NCBI GenBank assembly: GCA_023213395.1 | Contig: CM041465.1 | Span: 72,981,741 to 73,045,740 of the forward strand | Reading direction: 5' to 3' | Length of the DNA stretch: 64,000 nt | Source: Cycas panzhihuaensis | Taxonomy: Eukaryota; Cycadophyta | Shown here: one piece after another, positions 11,780 through 23,899 of the stretch | How positions within the stretch are numbered: the stretch's first letter is position 1 | Layout: the number at the start of each line of letters is the position of its first letter | Program-made: the position numbers and the translations under genes | The notes under the pieces: generated by a model | The model's database searches: none | Seen by the model: the letters and a program-made list of their open reading frames with translations, nothing else | What the model was told of the DNA's origin: nothing

Positions 11780-12230
11780 TTAGTCATTGCCACCCTAGAT
11801 TTCTCCCAACCTTTCCAGTTGGAATGCGATGCTTTTGGATTCAGTTTAGGTGTGATACTCATGCAGAACTTCCACCCAATTGTATTTGAGAGGCAAAAAC
11901 TCAAAAATCATGCATATTAGTTATCCACATATAAAAAAGAAATGAAATCTATCCCACATGTTGTAAACAAATGGCACCAATATTTGATTGGTTCAAAAAT
12001 CACTATTTTAACATACCATCATAACCTCTATTGCTATTTGGACTAGTTGGTTTTATCTATAGAGTAAACTAAGTGGGTTAATTGCTTCAGGTGTTCAACT
12101 TCACTATCACCTATAAAAAAAAAGAGAGGATAATGTGGTCGTAGATGCCCTCTTTCGCCTTTCCCGGAACACACCATACATGCAATCTCTAAGCCACAAC
12201 CAACGTGGTTATAAGAGATAGCCATTGATA
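11780..12230 (+). pseudogene. element C RNase H remnant
   Basis: The block QLECDAFGFSLGVILMQ matches the Ty3-type RNase H start (first catalytic Asp in ECDA). KEMKSIPHVVNKWHQYLIG (Glu helix) and the LTYHH segment follow. Stops at several places. Confidence 0.78.
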
Positions 12231-12259
12231 ATTAAACCCAACCTAATTTTGCCTAATGG

Positions 12260-13080
12260 ACTAATAAAGTTCACAGTCAAAAGGATTGATCCATATATAA
12301 CAACCACCCCTTATACAGGAATTGTATCTTTGTCCATCCTACATCTCCCTTCATTCCTTGAATCTTATCTAAATATTAGTCTATCCCCTTAAGAGTCCAT
12401 TTGGGGTTTAATAAAACATATCGTCGTATTCGAATTAATTTTTACTAGCCGCACATGAAGTCCTCTATACATAAATTTGTCTTTAAGTGCAATGCTTGCC
12501 AACAAAATAAGACAGATACTAAGGCTCAATCAGGGCTCTTCTAACCTCTTTACATTCCTCAAGGCAAATGGCAAGAAATCGTAATGAACTTTATCATAAT
12601 CCTATTATCATATACTAGATATGACTCTATTTTAGTAATTATTGGTAGACTAAGTAAGTATGTTTATTTCTACCCATTCACATATCTTATAAAGCATCTT
12701 GCCTTATCGACCTATATATCCAGACTATTTTTTATCTTTACAAATTTCCATCAATGATAGTTTGTGATAGGTACCACAAATTTACTAATTCATTTTGGTA
12801 AGAACTCTTCCACGCATCAGGGACTTCATTCAACATGAGCGCAGCCTACCATCCACAAACGAATGGTTAAGTCCTTAATAAAACACTTAAAATATATTTA
12901 TGTTGCTTTGCTTTTTAACATTGAAATAGATGGAGTTTCTGGTTAGCTCTTGTAGAATATTGGTATAATTCATCTCATCATTCATTGATCAACATGTCTT
13001 CATTCATAGCTTTCTATAGCTATCCCCTGCCATCTTACCACACTTTGGTAACCAATTTTCAAATGGTTGTTAAAAACTCC
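12260..13080 (+). pseudogene. element C integrase remnant
   Basis: The zinc-binding end CNACQQNKTDTKAQ, the IPQGKWQEIVMNFI block (first catalytic Asp position now Asn) and a degraded core up to about 13050 follow the gypsy pattern and parallel H. Multiple stops. Confidence 0.75.
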
Positions 13081-13565
13081 AAGACACGGACCAAGTCTTA
13101 CATATCTTCAAACTGAACCTAACATCGACTCAAAATCATATGAAGCAACTTGTTGACCACCACTATTATGATTGTTCATTTTCTATTAGTGACCTAGTTT
13201 TTCTTTGTTTTTAGCCTTAAAAACAACAATCTCTTAACAAGCATAAAAACCATAAACTCAACCCTCGTTACTATGGTCCTTTTAAGGTACTCCAACATGT
13301 TGGTGAAGTTGTGTATACCCTAAAACTCCCCCCCAATACCAGGATCCATAATGTTTTCTATGTCTTATGTCTTAAAAAACATTTTAGCAAAGTTGTCGTT
13401 CCCCAAATTGTACTCGCAATCCTTGACGAAGAACAACTCCTCACTATCCCACTAGACTATATCTTAAATTGTTGGCAATGTCTCCTCTAGTACGTGACCA
13501 TCTCAAAGTATCTAATAAGGTGAGTTGGTTGTGAACTTAAAAAGTAACATGAAAATTAGTTGAAT
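13080..13565 (+). pseudogene. element C integrase C-terminus and chromodomain remnant
   Basis: HKHKNHKLNPRYYGPF-like coding (GPY/F module) is readable around 13230-13285. Then TIPLDYIL and a worn chromodomain parallel the clearer copy at the end of H. Chromodomains target integration to modified histones in this group. Confidence 0.6.
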
Positions 13566-13611
13566 TTGTTAAGCAATATTTATATCTTTTCTGTTTCGAG
13601 GACTCAGCATC

Positions 13612-13626
13612 TCAAGGGAGGGAACT
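13612..13626 (+). other. element C polypurine tract
   Basis: CAAGGGAGGGAACT directly precedes the TGTTACATAACC LTR start; H has nearly the same tract before its 3' LTR. Confidence 0.75.
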
Positions 13627-13992
13627 TGTTACATAACCCTCTATTATCAATAGAACCCAACTGTTAGCATGTGACTAAGAGACTTGGATATTAAACCTAG
13701 CTATTAACTTTTATGCGTGGGTCATTTACTTCCACCAATAGAATTGAAAGTTGCTTGCTCCACCAATGAAATCTAATAGAAGAGCTCTTCGTTGTGTATT
13801 TAAGATCCTAACAAATGTAATTGAGGTATTGTATGTTAAGATCATATGTCATAGTGTACCATGGTACATTTTTTGTTTCTTGTAAGTTCCCATCTTCTAT
13901 AATTATGTTCTCATTGATATAAAGAGAGCCCATTACTACCAATATTGTGTTCTTTCAGCCTATCGAATTTTTTATTTTTCTGGAAAATATCA
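13627..13992 (+). repeat. element C 3' LTR, about 366 bp
   Basis: Begins TGTTACATAACC like the LTRs of H and ends at GAAAATATCA, matching H's GGAATCATATCA end. The interior is strongly diverged from H, so the 3' border is inferred. Confidence 0.65.
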
Positions 13993-15854
13993 GGGCAATA
14001 GCGTCTCAATACATACAACAAAGTTAGTCTATTCGGTAGTAGAGTTGCAATAGGATACTCAATCCTATATTTAGAAATTTTGTTATAGTTCATAAGCTAT
14101 ATATTATAGCCATGTAATATACTTTTTCCATGAAAGTGTTTTCCAACAAGTATTATTTATGTGAATGTGTTGTTGAAGACTTTATAATTCCAACATTTGG
14201 TATCAATAGTTGATTCACATCTCAAGGTGCTCCATTATAATGCAATATTAGTGATAGCAACATTGTGTTATTTCAAAACATAATAAATGTATAGATCAGT
14301 AGTAAATATCGTGTAACTATGTTGATGCATGTCAAAGTTGATTGCCATATATTGTTGTATTATGTTAATGTTTTAAGTTAAATGTATAGCCATGCCTAGC
14401 ATTTTATTTATTGCTCGAGTCGATTCATTGAATACTATGAATGGTTAAGGAATATAAGTTGATTGTGAGTTGACACTTAAAAATAAGTTGAATTAATAAA
14501 CTCACTTCACTGACCAACATAGATCACATTCAATAAGAAAAGAGTGGGGAAAGAAGAAAGATCCAAGATCAAACTACAAAGAGAATTGTCAAATACTAAG
14601 ATAAGCAATTGGAGCATAAAAATCTCTCTTGGTTACACACATCTTTCAATCTAGAGAAACTATTCTATAAAAGAGTGAGCCTACCATGCAAACTTTGGTA
14701 CGACTTGGAATGTAGTATTGGTAAACATAAAGAATGGGGAGGATCTAAGAAAGGCTATCAATGCATTCATGTGAATCACAAAAGAGAAGAAACAAGATTT
14801 TGTTTACTTGAATTGCAAAATATTTCTCATGTAACTAGGAAATAAAGGTTAGAAAAAGCCATTCATCCCAAATGAATCAATTGAGAAATTTGGCTTATAA
14901 TAATGGGTCAACTTTCTTAGTTTTCTTTTTTCATATTAAAATCTATGTATCTCAAGAAGCAAATAGAAAATAACCTGCCTCACATATAGATAAAATAAAC
15001 AAAAATTTATTCATTATACAAAATAATGTAAATAAAATCAATCATCTGTAGTAAGTGATATCTGTAAGTACCAAGTAGAAATCTTAATATCAAGTTAGAT
15101 GTCGTAAAGGAACCTATTACAAAGATATTCAACTAAACACAAATAAAGTTTTAAAAACGAATGGACTTAAATTCAATCATGTAGATATTCAAAAGTTGAG
15201 AAAAGCATAATTCTATGATTTTCCATATAATTATGATTATCTCTCATGGCCAATTTATAAGTTCTAGTCTCTAAGAATATCAAGATATGGGTAATATAAA
15301 ATGGTATAAGAGCTAAAGGGAAAAAACGATTCTAAATCATACATTTAGCAATTGACCAATAAACAATAACCATGCTCAAACCCATAGCACAAGCATGCAA
15401 GGTGGTCATAAAATCATATATGTTGCTTTATAGATTTTAGGAGAGACTTTTTAACACACTCCTTAAGGCTTCAAATTGGAAGCAAAAAGAGAAATTGAAA
15501 TCCCACAAGATCTACAAGTCATAACAAATACTTTATACTAAAAACAATAGCCAATTAGAGCTAATTCTAGGGCCACTTAAAAGCATAAATAGCAATGCTA
15601 GATTAAAACTAGGATACCCACTATCCCTCACCCTTTTTTGGAATTTACATTGATAAAGTTTAACAATCTTGGAAGAAGAATATGCAAGAACTAAACTTTA
15701 TAATTAATCATAATCCTCTTTCTATATGCAAAATAATAGTCTTATTAGCTCATAACATCTTGGACCTCAACAAACTACTTTTAATCTCACAAAAGTTTTA
15801 CACACAACAAAGCTTAAAGCTAAAAATTAATGTTGATAAAGTAAACATTGTGAC
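13993..15854. other. AT-rich stretch without recognised gene
   Basis: The 78-codon frame at 14609-14845 has no recognisable motif. Two PBS-like words hint at very old LTR ends: TTCCAACA followed by TTTGGTATCAATAG near 14188-14209, and TGGTATAAGAGC at 15302-15313. Neither has a visible LTR pair. Confidence 0.4.
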
Positions 15855-16220
15855 TGTTAATGTGGCAGTTAATTATTAAGCCACTTAGTTAATGTTAATG
15901 TGGTTTAATTAAGCAAAAAGGTACGAAGCCAAAAGGTGCGACTTATTCGGAGGGTCGCAACCCTAATTGGGTGACATCTCTTGGAAGAATATAAATACTT
16001 TGAGCCCTTGTATATTCGATAGATCATTGTATCAATCCATTGTGAAATAATCCAGTGACCCATCAAGGATTTTTTTGTGGTGGATTTTTTTCCGAAAGAG
16101 TTTTCCCACGTAAATCCTGTATACTGTGCATCTATTTTTTGTGTATATTTGTTTGTTTGCCGTGTATGGTAAAAGATTCTACAGTTGGAAACATTTGTGT
16201 ATGATTTCATATTCCCGATA
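15855..16220 (+). repeat. element D 5' LTR, 366 bp
   Basis: Starts TGTTAATGTGGCAG; ends ...TTCCCGATA next to the PBS, so the expected final CA has decayed to TA. A TATAAATA box lies at 15990-15997. Similar to the 3' LTR at 34998 and to both LTRs of element G. Confidence 0.92.
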
Positions 16221-16232
16221 TGGTATCAGAGC
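16221..16232 (+). other. element D primer-binding site
   Basis: Exact TGGTATCAGAGC, complementary to the initiator tRNA-Met 3' end, directly after the 5' LTR. Confidence 0.92.
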
Positions 16233-17905
16233 CAAAGGATCCTACACAGTTGAAGCTTGACGTTGAGCAGGGCGGTGGGATCGTTGGTTGCCAGGTAACG
16301 CCGCCTAACCCAAAACGGGTCTTAAGGGTCCATCAACCCCAACAACATGCAGAAGCAAGCATAGTGAATTAGTGGTAGTTGAAGCTGTGAAATCCACTAT
16401 TCAATGGAGAATAATGGTTCATTAGAGTTGATATTCAAGCGTGAAGACCACGTTTGTGGTTGGAGTTGGCTCATTGGGTGTCATTCGAAGCCGGTTGAAG
16501 AACTGTAGCAGTAATTCAAGCCAACGTAGCACGTGTTGATGGTGATTCAATGATTTTAAGGACATCTATCAAAGTATATACGTAAGTCGGGTATTTACCC
16601 ATTAAAAACACTATAAAATTCAAAATTTGGTGTTGTTTTTTGGATATACCTGTGACTAATCTGTATAAGGGAGAGATTGGAGCCTTCTTGGAATGTTTTC
16701 AACCCTTTATATTGAGATTAGACTGTGTATATAACAACCCCAAACATCTTCTACTATAATTTTGAGTTGTAGTGCCTCTTTTTTTTGGTTATGTGACCCC
16801 ATATATCTGCTGAAAATGTGTTTTTGAGCCTGCATATGTGTGTTAAGAGATAGTTGGGCTGATTATGCACCATTTAGGAGACGTGTGCACATGATTTAAG
16901 CGTGTTACAACTATACTAAGGCTGAGTGAGTATGTTATAGTGTGTTTGGGTGTTTTTCCTCACTGTCTAAGTGTTGATTGGTGATAGTTGGGCACTTTTC
17001 TCACTATTTGAGCGCTGATTGGTAATGGTTGGGCATTTTTCACACAGTATATGTGTTGATTTGTAATGGTTGGGTGCTGCTCTTATTAATTGAGTGCTGA
17101 TTATTGGTGGTTGGGCGTATTCCCTCTTGGCTGAGCATCTTTCTCCTTGGCTAGGAATCTTTCCTCGTGGTTGGGAGCTTATACTTGCTGGCTGGGCTCT
17201 GTCTGGGCTGTGTATCAGCCGTACGAATGAGTGCAAACCCATAATAACCAGTGTTAGTTTGACCATTTGACAATGCAAACTGCGACTGCCGCAAGAGTAT
17301 AAACAGCTACAGGAGAGAAATCAGGATATCAAAAGTCACATATCAATAATATTTGATATCACTTTGGTTAATAAAACCTTAGTATATGTTGTAACTTGAT
17401 TTACAACATGTGCTTTAAGTGAAAAGCCACGGCCCTTTTTTAAAAAGTCATAAACTTTAGAATATGCCTTTTGACATATTCCCCTTAAAGTAAAAATATA
17501 AAAAGGACTTTTTATACCATTGATAGGACATAATTCAACATAGTGTGAAGTTATTTGAATCATTCAAGACCTCTCATGAGGCATTTTCAGCGTGGATCGA
17601 GGAGAATTATTGTGTTTGGTGACTTGGAGACCGTGTATCATCGTTTGTGGTGTTGTCCTTTAATTTGGAGCACGTTTTTTTAAGCCTTTATTTGTGTCGG
17701 TTGTGACATTTACATGGCTATTTAAGGCCATTTGTTGACAGTTGATGAGGGATAAACAGTCAGTGGCTCACTTAACGTGGGTATAGTCAATGTTGAATGC
17801 CCTTAGAAGCATGCTTGTGAGCCAAAGGAAGGCACAGGGGTGTATTTTGTCTTGAAGACATTCGTTTTGGTGTCGATTGATTTATATTAAAGCTCGTTTC
17901 TCGAG
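16233..17905 (+). other. element D untranslated leader
   Basis: About 1.67 kb between PBS and gag start, with no conserved coding motif. Sister element G also has a long leader (about 1.4 kb). It contains the 41-bp tandem repeat listed separately. Confidence 0.7.
16970..17133 (+). repeat. 41-bp tandem repeat, four units, in the leader of D
   Basis: Units begin at about 16970, 17011, 17052 and 17093, each reading close to AGTGTTGATTGGTAATGG and then TTGGGC. Spacing is 41 bp each time. Weaker TTGG(C/G)T words continue to about 17200. Confidence 0.78.
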
Positions 17906-18680
17906 ATGGAGCGCATTATGCCCAAAGTTATCTTCAATCGTAATAATTTTAACGAGTGGAAGGCCAATATGGAGCTTATTTTGATGGTGAATCAACTCTA
18001 GGGAATCACCAAGGTAAAAGTGAACACGATTCCATTAGACGATAAGGAGCGAATTCGTCTCAAAGAGAAGAAATTTATAGTTGTGGGACTGTTAAATTGT
18101 TACTAGCATCGAACCAGAGAGCGTTGGTTCACAATCTAGATGAACCAGATGAGATATGGACAAAACTATGTGATAGATTTGAAAAGAAACAGATGAATAA
18201 GCATCTTGCATTGATGTTGGAGTTACTCAACCCACGTGTGGAAGATGAGAACAACATCAGCTCCTACTTTAACAAGATTACAGACTTGAAGAATAAGCTA
18301 GAGGAACTGAAGCCAAACTCGATCAACGATGCATTACTATTCGCAATAATCATGTCAAAACTACTGGCTGCTTTCGCCACATTCTAGACCATTTATGGTA
18401 GAGATGAAGTGATGGAAGTAGAGATGTTTGATAGACTTAAGAACCTAATTCTAGTAGAGGATGCCAAGCTTAAACATCATGGTATGCTTGGAGGTTCTGG
18501 TTCAAGTAAGGTCTTGACCATGAAAACTCAAAGGAAGGAGGTTGCTCAGGAGGAGAAAATCACATAGAGGTTAGGAGAAAGTTCACATGACAAAAAGAAG
18601 TTCAACAGCAAATGCAATTACTGCAAGAAGGATGGTCACCGCGAGAAGAATTATTGGTTCAAGCGTTATGACAAGCATAA
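17906..18680 (+). pseudogene. gag: element D gag with zinc knuckle
   Basis: Starts at ATG 17906 (MERIMPKVIF), the same start context as sister G. The frame shifts before 18097-18387, which carries the UBN2-type gag core (LVHNLDEPDEIWTKLCDRF, LALMLELLNPRVEDENNI). A knuckle near 18612-18656 reads CNYCKKDGHREKNY, with the last Cys changed to Tyr. Stops are scattered. Confidence 0.9.
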
Positions 18681-18754
18681 AGTCAACCACGATGATAAAG
18701 GGAAGAACGTTGCTGCTCACTGCATCCGAGCAAAAGCCTTATTAGTCAAGTGAG

Positions 18755-19150
18755 ATCGAAGAGACTTTTGGGTTCTTGACTCTAGAGCGTAGAAGCACAT
18801 TTCTTACCAAAGGCAGAACTTTAATATGATGACTTCAAATCAGAGTGGTGCTGAGATTGTCTTGGGAGATGCTTATGTTTTGCTGGTAGAAGGTATCGGT
18901 GAAGTTTCAATTGCAGAAAGTAAATTTACTGGAGTATATTATGTATCAAAGATGCAGTTGAATCTTCTTTCAGCCTAGGAAATCTACAAACAAGATATGA
19001 AGGTGGAGCTCTACGATGACAAATGCCTAATTAAGGATCTAAAACATAACTTTGTTGTTATATCTACTAGGAAAGTTAGGGACAACTTCTGGGTGTTTGA
19101 GAAGTTTCAATTTCAGAAGAAGTTTTATGCATTTGTTGCCAGCGCGAATG
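18755..19150 (+). pseudogene. element D aspartic protease (active site altered)
   Basis: WVLDSRA starts near 18769; the family motif is DSGA, and Gly is Arg here (a G-to-A change). Downstream VLLVEGIGEVSI and GVYYVSKMQLNLLSA correspond to the second half of copia protease; the same blocks occur in G. Stops follow at the codon after DSRA and after LNLLSA. Confidence 0.85.
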
Positions 19151-20056
19151 ACATAAGTTATGGTACAATTGCCTAGGGCACCTTAATTATATGAGTATTG
19201 CACTGCTGAAGAGGTTAAAAATTGTGGAAGGACTGCCTTATGTTACCTGCTTAGATCGTGTGTACGAAGGGTGTATATATGGCAAGCACCACCGCTACCC
19301 TTTTACTCAGAATAATACTTGGAGAGCTAAGGAGAAGTTAGAACTTGTACATTCAGATATAATGGGTCATCTTCCTAATTCTTTGATATCTAGAGTTCAT
19401 TATACCCTTGTATTTGTAAATAACTACACCAGGAAGGCCTCGGTTTACTTTCTTAAGAACAAGTCAGACGTGTTTGATTGCTTTCGTGACTAGAAAGCGA
19501 TGGTTGAAAATAAATTTGATAAGAAAATAAAGTCGTTAAGAAGTGATAATGGAAAGGAATACGACAACCACACGTTTAATTAGTTCTGTCGCGATCATGG
19601 TATAAAACAGGAATTTATGGTCCTATATACCCCACAACAAAATGGAGTTGTTGAAAGAAAAAACCATACCATGATGGAGATGGCGAGGTGTATGGTGCAC
19701 ATTAAAAATCTGCCACCAAAGTTTTGCGCAGAAGTTGTGGTGATTGCTATTTATATTTTGAACCGAGTACCCACTCAAACAGTTCACAGCATGACCCCCG
19801 AAGAAAAATAGACCGATTATAAGCATGTCATTAGCCATTTAAGAACGTTTGGGTGTATTGTGTACGTCCATATCCCAAATGATACCTGCAAGAAGCTGGA
19901 TCAGAAGAGTCTAAAGTGAATATTCATGGGGTATTGCACTAAGAATAAGGTCTATAGACTATGGGATCCACAGGGGTAGAAGATTGTGGTTAGTCGTGAT
20001 GTAAAATTTGATGAGACATCGACGTATCGTGCTGATAGATCATAAGCAGGTAGATC
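19151..20056 (+). pseudogene. element D integrase, cut by element E
   Basis: The pre-integrase finger (LWYNCLGHLNYMSI, then CLDRVYEGCIYGKHH) precedes LELVHSDIMGHLP (first Asp), SLRSDNGKEY (second Asp) and VVERKNHTMMEMARC (around the catalytic Glu). The C-terminal block HLRTFGCIVYVHIPND...SLK runs to about 19920. D sequence ends at 20056, where element E begins. Confidence 0.92.
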
Positions 20057-20533
20057 ATAGTTCACTCTAGTTCTAGAAAGCATAAGAGCATAACTAAAAG
20101 ATAAGCAAGGCCAAAATCAAAAGAGCAAGATGATACCAAAGTATGAGGAGAAGGAATTAGTCCTACTCTAAAGAATACATATTGATTAGCACACTGATAG
20201 CATAACATTACACTCCAACTCCACATGTGAGACATGAGGAGAGGTCTCAATATGAGGTTACCTAATAGCGTTGGATGTTTGACAAGTGGAAAACATCCAA
20301 GCTACATGCAATGCATGTCATGCATGAAGAACATGTGTCCTTTTAGGCTCTCAAGTGAGCAAAGATGCATGAAGGTCCATTTGACCCTTTAGTTACAATA
20401 TTATGTCACTAGGAGGAATGTGGGTGTGCACTTTATCACTTAAGTGATAAGTCACCCCATAAAGTATAAAATAATGAATGAAAGAATAGAGTAAATGAAA
20501 TACATACTTAACATGTAAACATAAGGTTTAACA
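20057..20533 (-). repeat. element E 3' LTR, outer end truncated
   Basis: Similar over its whole length to 27254-27741. It starts abruptly at ATAGTTCACTCTAG; the outer part of the right LTR is absent. The inner end GGTTTAACA is followed by the polypurine tract on the minus strand. Confidence 0.9.
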
Positions 20534-20543
20534 CCCCCCCTTA
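20534..20543 (-). other. element E polypurine tract
   Basis: The minus strand reads TAAGGGGGGG directly before the TGTTAAACC start of the 3' LTR. Confidence 0.85.
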
Positions 20544-20629
20544 CTATTTACAATGTTAAGTGGCATGCCAAGACCATCTCTGAATTTTATAAATTTTTCT
20601 CTACCAAGAGGCTTGGTAAAGATATTTGT

Positions 20630-22060
20630 TGTCTACTCCTCTATAGGTCTGTACTGGAGGTTGATCTCACCATTCTGCACATGCTCTCTGATGAAGTGAT
20701 GATGAACCTCGATGTGTTTGGTCTGTGCATGAAAGACTGGATTCTTGGCTAACTTGAGTACATTTTGATTGTCACAATATATTCTGGTGAGGTGATTTTG
20801 CTCAAGTCCAAGCTCTCCAAGAATCGGTCGTAGCCAGATAGTCTTATAAACTGCACTGACAATAGCTTTGTACTCCACTTCAGTGGAGGACAATGTAACA
20901 TTAGGTTGCTTCTTGTAACTCCATGAAATAACTCCTGAACTAAGGGTAAAACAGTAACCCGAGGTGGATCTTTGACTATCCTAACAACCTGCCCAATCAT
21001 AATCTAAAAATCCTTCCAAGATGAAGTCCTCATTATGTGCATACCGAAGCTGCAAAGTTCATTTGATGTATTTAAGTATGCGTTTTACTGCATTCTAATG
21101 TTTCCAATTTGGTTATGACATGTATCTAGAACAAATCCCAATTGCAAATGAAATGTCCGGTCGAGTGTTGGTGAGCTAAATGAGAATACCAATCAACTGT
21201 CGGTAAAGAGTAGGACGTGCAGGTTCAGCTTCCTTATTAAGAGTAAGCTTTGTTCCATTCTCCATAGGTGTTGGTGCTAGTTTGTAGTCATGTATCCTAA
21301 ACTGCTACAAAATGTCCTAAGAATATTTTGCTTGGGATATGAAGATAAAGCCTCGTTGTTGCCATACCTCAAAGCCTAGAAAATAATGCAAAAGTCCAAT
21401 ATCAGTCATCTTGAAACTTCTCTTCAAATCATTCTAGAGAATTTATATCATCTTAGTGTCATTACTAGCGATCACTAAGTCATCAACATACAAAACAATA
21501 AAGATAACATGGTTTTTCCCAACTTTGATGTACAAGTTAGGGTTTGATGTGGATTAATGAAAACCGAGTCTCAGAAAATAATCATCAATTTTTTAGTACC
21601 ACGTACAAGGAGCTTGTTTCAAGCCATACAAAGCCTTTTCATGCAACAAGCAAAGTGCTCCTTGCCTTATATTTTGTAACCAAGAGGTTGCTCCAAATAT
21701 ACCTCCTCATAAATATTGCCATTGAGAAAAGTGTTCTTCACGTCTATCTGATATGCTGACCATTTACATTGAGCAGCTAAGGCCAAGATGATTCTGATGG
21801 TGTTTATATTGGCAACATGTACAAAAGTCTCTTCATAGTCAATGCCTTCTCTTTGTTTGAAACCCTTTGCAACAAGTCAGACCTTTTAGCGCTTAAGTGT
21901 ACCATCAGAATGGAATTTGGTCTTGTAGACCTATTTGCAATTGATTGCCTGTTTATGTTTAGGAAACTCTACTAAATCCCATGTTCTATTCTTTTCAATA
22001 GAATGGATTTCTTCATCCATAATAGCTTTCTAATTATCATTTTAAAATGCCTCCTCAAAG
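20630..22060 (-). pseudogene. element E reverse transcriptase and RNase H
   Basis: RNase H frame 20633-20893 is clear: SSTEVEYKAIVSAVYKTIWL, IYCDNQNVLKLAKNPVFHA, TKHIEVHHHFIREH. Upstream on the minus strand the RT reads LYVDDLVIAS with an intact YVDD at about 21474-21485. FLNGNIYEE-type and QMDV-type palm blocks lie near 21700-21760. Several stops break the frame. Confidence 0.9.
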
Positions 22061-23236
22061 GTGGATGGCTCATCAACACAAAGCATATCATCCATAAGTG
22101 CATAATTGGTTTGCTTCCTATATTTTGATAAACATTTTCCTTCAATAATTTGGCAGTCTTAAATAGTTTGTGTAAACCATTTTAGCAATTTTTTAACTGA
22201 TGTGATTTGAACCTTAATGTCTTCTTGTATGAATGATGGGTAGTATCTGATGATGTAGACAGTCTAGTTAGTGCAAATGATGTACATTATACCGAAGATT
22301 GAGAGGGAAGGAAAAACTCAACAATCTTTTTACCTTTATCAAGAGGAGGTTAGATGGATACAGATTCTGACTCCTTATACTTTTCTTCAGCAAAGATTAT
22401 ATTTCTTGACAGATGCATTTTCTTCCCAATAGGATCATATAACTTGTAAGCTTTACTATAAGTGGCATAGCCTACAAAGATGCATTTTAGACTATGTTTG
22501 TCTAACTTAGATCTTTGTTGATCGGGGATGTGCATATATGCAGTGCACCCAAATGTCCTTAAGTGACTGATGATAGGCTTTTTACCGGACCAAGCTTCTT
22601 CTGGTGTGATGTCGGTGACCGCTGAAGTGGGACATTGTTTTGCCACATAAGTAGCTATGTGGAATGCTTCTGTCCAATATGCTCATGTGAGTTCTTTTGC
22701 ATGCATCATAGCTTTGGCTTTGTTTGTCAAAGTTCTATTCATACATTCAGAACTCCCTTTTGTTGAGGAGTATGAGGAATAGTGAGCTATCTCTGAATGC
22801 CATTATCCTTGCAGAATTAGGTAAATTCTTTTGAAGTGAATTCACCTCCATTATCTAACCTTAAAATTTTGTTTGTATAGCTAGATTCATTCTCTACTTC
22901 AAGCTTGAATTCTTTGAACTTCTAAAATACTTCAGACTTCTGTTTGAGGAAGTAAACCCAAACTTTGTGAGAAAAATCATCTATGAAGGAAATGTAATAC
23001 AATGCTCCTCCAAAAAATGTTATGGACATAGGTCCACATAAATCAAAATGCATCAGCTGCAAAGGATATGATGCATGCCATGCTTTGCCTTTAGGAAAAG
23101 ACAATCTATGTTGTGTCCCCATTATACAAACTTCACAAAGGCATTTTGAACCATACAGCTTTGGAAGTCCATGCACCATGTTCTTGTTTATCATCAACTT
23201 GATATTGTCTAAACTCAATTGGACTAAACGATGATG
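22061..23236 (-). pseudogene. element E integrase and IN-RT linker
   Basis: Frame 22922-23218 carries the finger end CEVCIMGTQHRLSFP, LQLMHFDLCGPM (first Asp) and YYISFIDDFSHKVWVYFLK. Frame 22350-22646 carries DITPEEAWSGKKPIISHLRTFGC and HSLKCIFVGYATYSKAYKLY. Between them the second Asp and Glu blocks are readable with stops. 22061-22349 is the linker. Confidence 0.92.
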
Positions 23237-23720
23237 TCAAAGTTGCATCTTTATTGATAATAGCATGACAGAGTAAGCAAAATCAAGAGTTATGTTATTT
23301 GCATCCAACTTATAAAGGCCATAGTCTTCATGACCAATGGTTACAACTTGATCATACTTGTCACTGATGACACATTTCCTATTTTTAAACAAAATGCTCA
23401 TCTGTTGCTTGTCCAATTGGCTAATAGATAATAAACTCTTATCCATGGAAGGAATATAGTAAGCATCACTATTGGGAAATGTTGAAGAAGGATTTGAAGA
23501 AAAATGAAATAAGACAACTTTGTATATACCAGAAATCTACACTAATTCATTGTTGTCAAAAGCTATTGATTTACCATTTCCTTCTTTGATGTCATAAAGA
23601 AGTTCTTCACTTCCAGTCATATGACGTGATGCCCCCAAGTTGATGGTCCAAGTTTGATCAATATTTGAAATGTGATAAGTACAAAATAGCTTATCCTCTT
23701 CTGCAAATTGATTTGTGTGA
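23237..23720 (-). pseudogene. element E protease and pre-integrase start
   Basis: Frame 23237-23446 reads KSLLSISQLDKQQMSILFKNRKCVI and HEDYGLYKLD, the end of copia protease and the start of the pre-integrase region. On the minus strand near 23610-23650 a TWTINLGASRHMTGSEEL-like block marks the active site; the expected Asp-Ser-Gly-Ala is read as Asn-Leu-Gly-Ala, so the catalytic Asp appears lost. Confidence 0.75.
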
Positions 23721-23899
23721 CGTTAATTGCCACCTCTGAAACCCCCATTCCTCTTTGACCTCCTCGATATGCACCTCGATTTGGTCAAGGGAGATAATGT
23801 TGTTGTTGAAACCTCTGATGTTGCTGAAACTGTTGACGAGGCTGATGTTGTCTCTGATATTACTAATGTAGCTACTAGTGATGTGTACGCTAAAGGTCG

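Larger units (their letters stand above)
9930..13992 (+). mobile_element. element C: 5'-truncated Ty3/gypsy chromovirus
   Basis: Same family as element H: gag end, protease, RT, RNase H, integrase, chromodomain remnant, polypurine tract and 3' LTR appear in gypsy order. It begins inside gag next to the LTR of element B. Heavily decayed, with stops and indels in every domain. No 5' LTR is seen. Confidence 0.85.

Noticed and set aside
16967-17278. 103-codon minus-strand frame with repeated peptide
   Set aside because: The repetition comes from the 41-bp tandem DNA repeat in the leader of D; the frame is antisense to the element.
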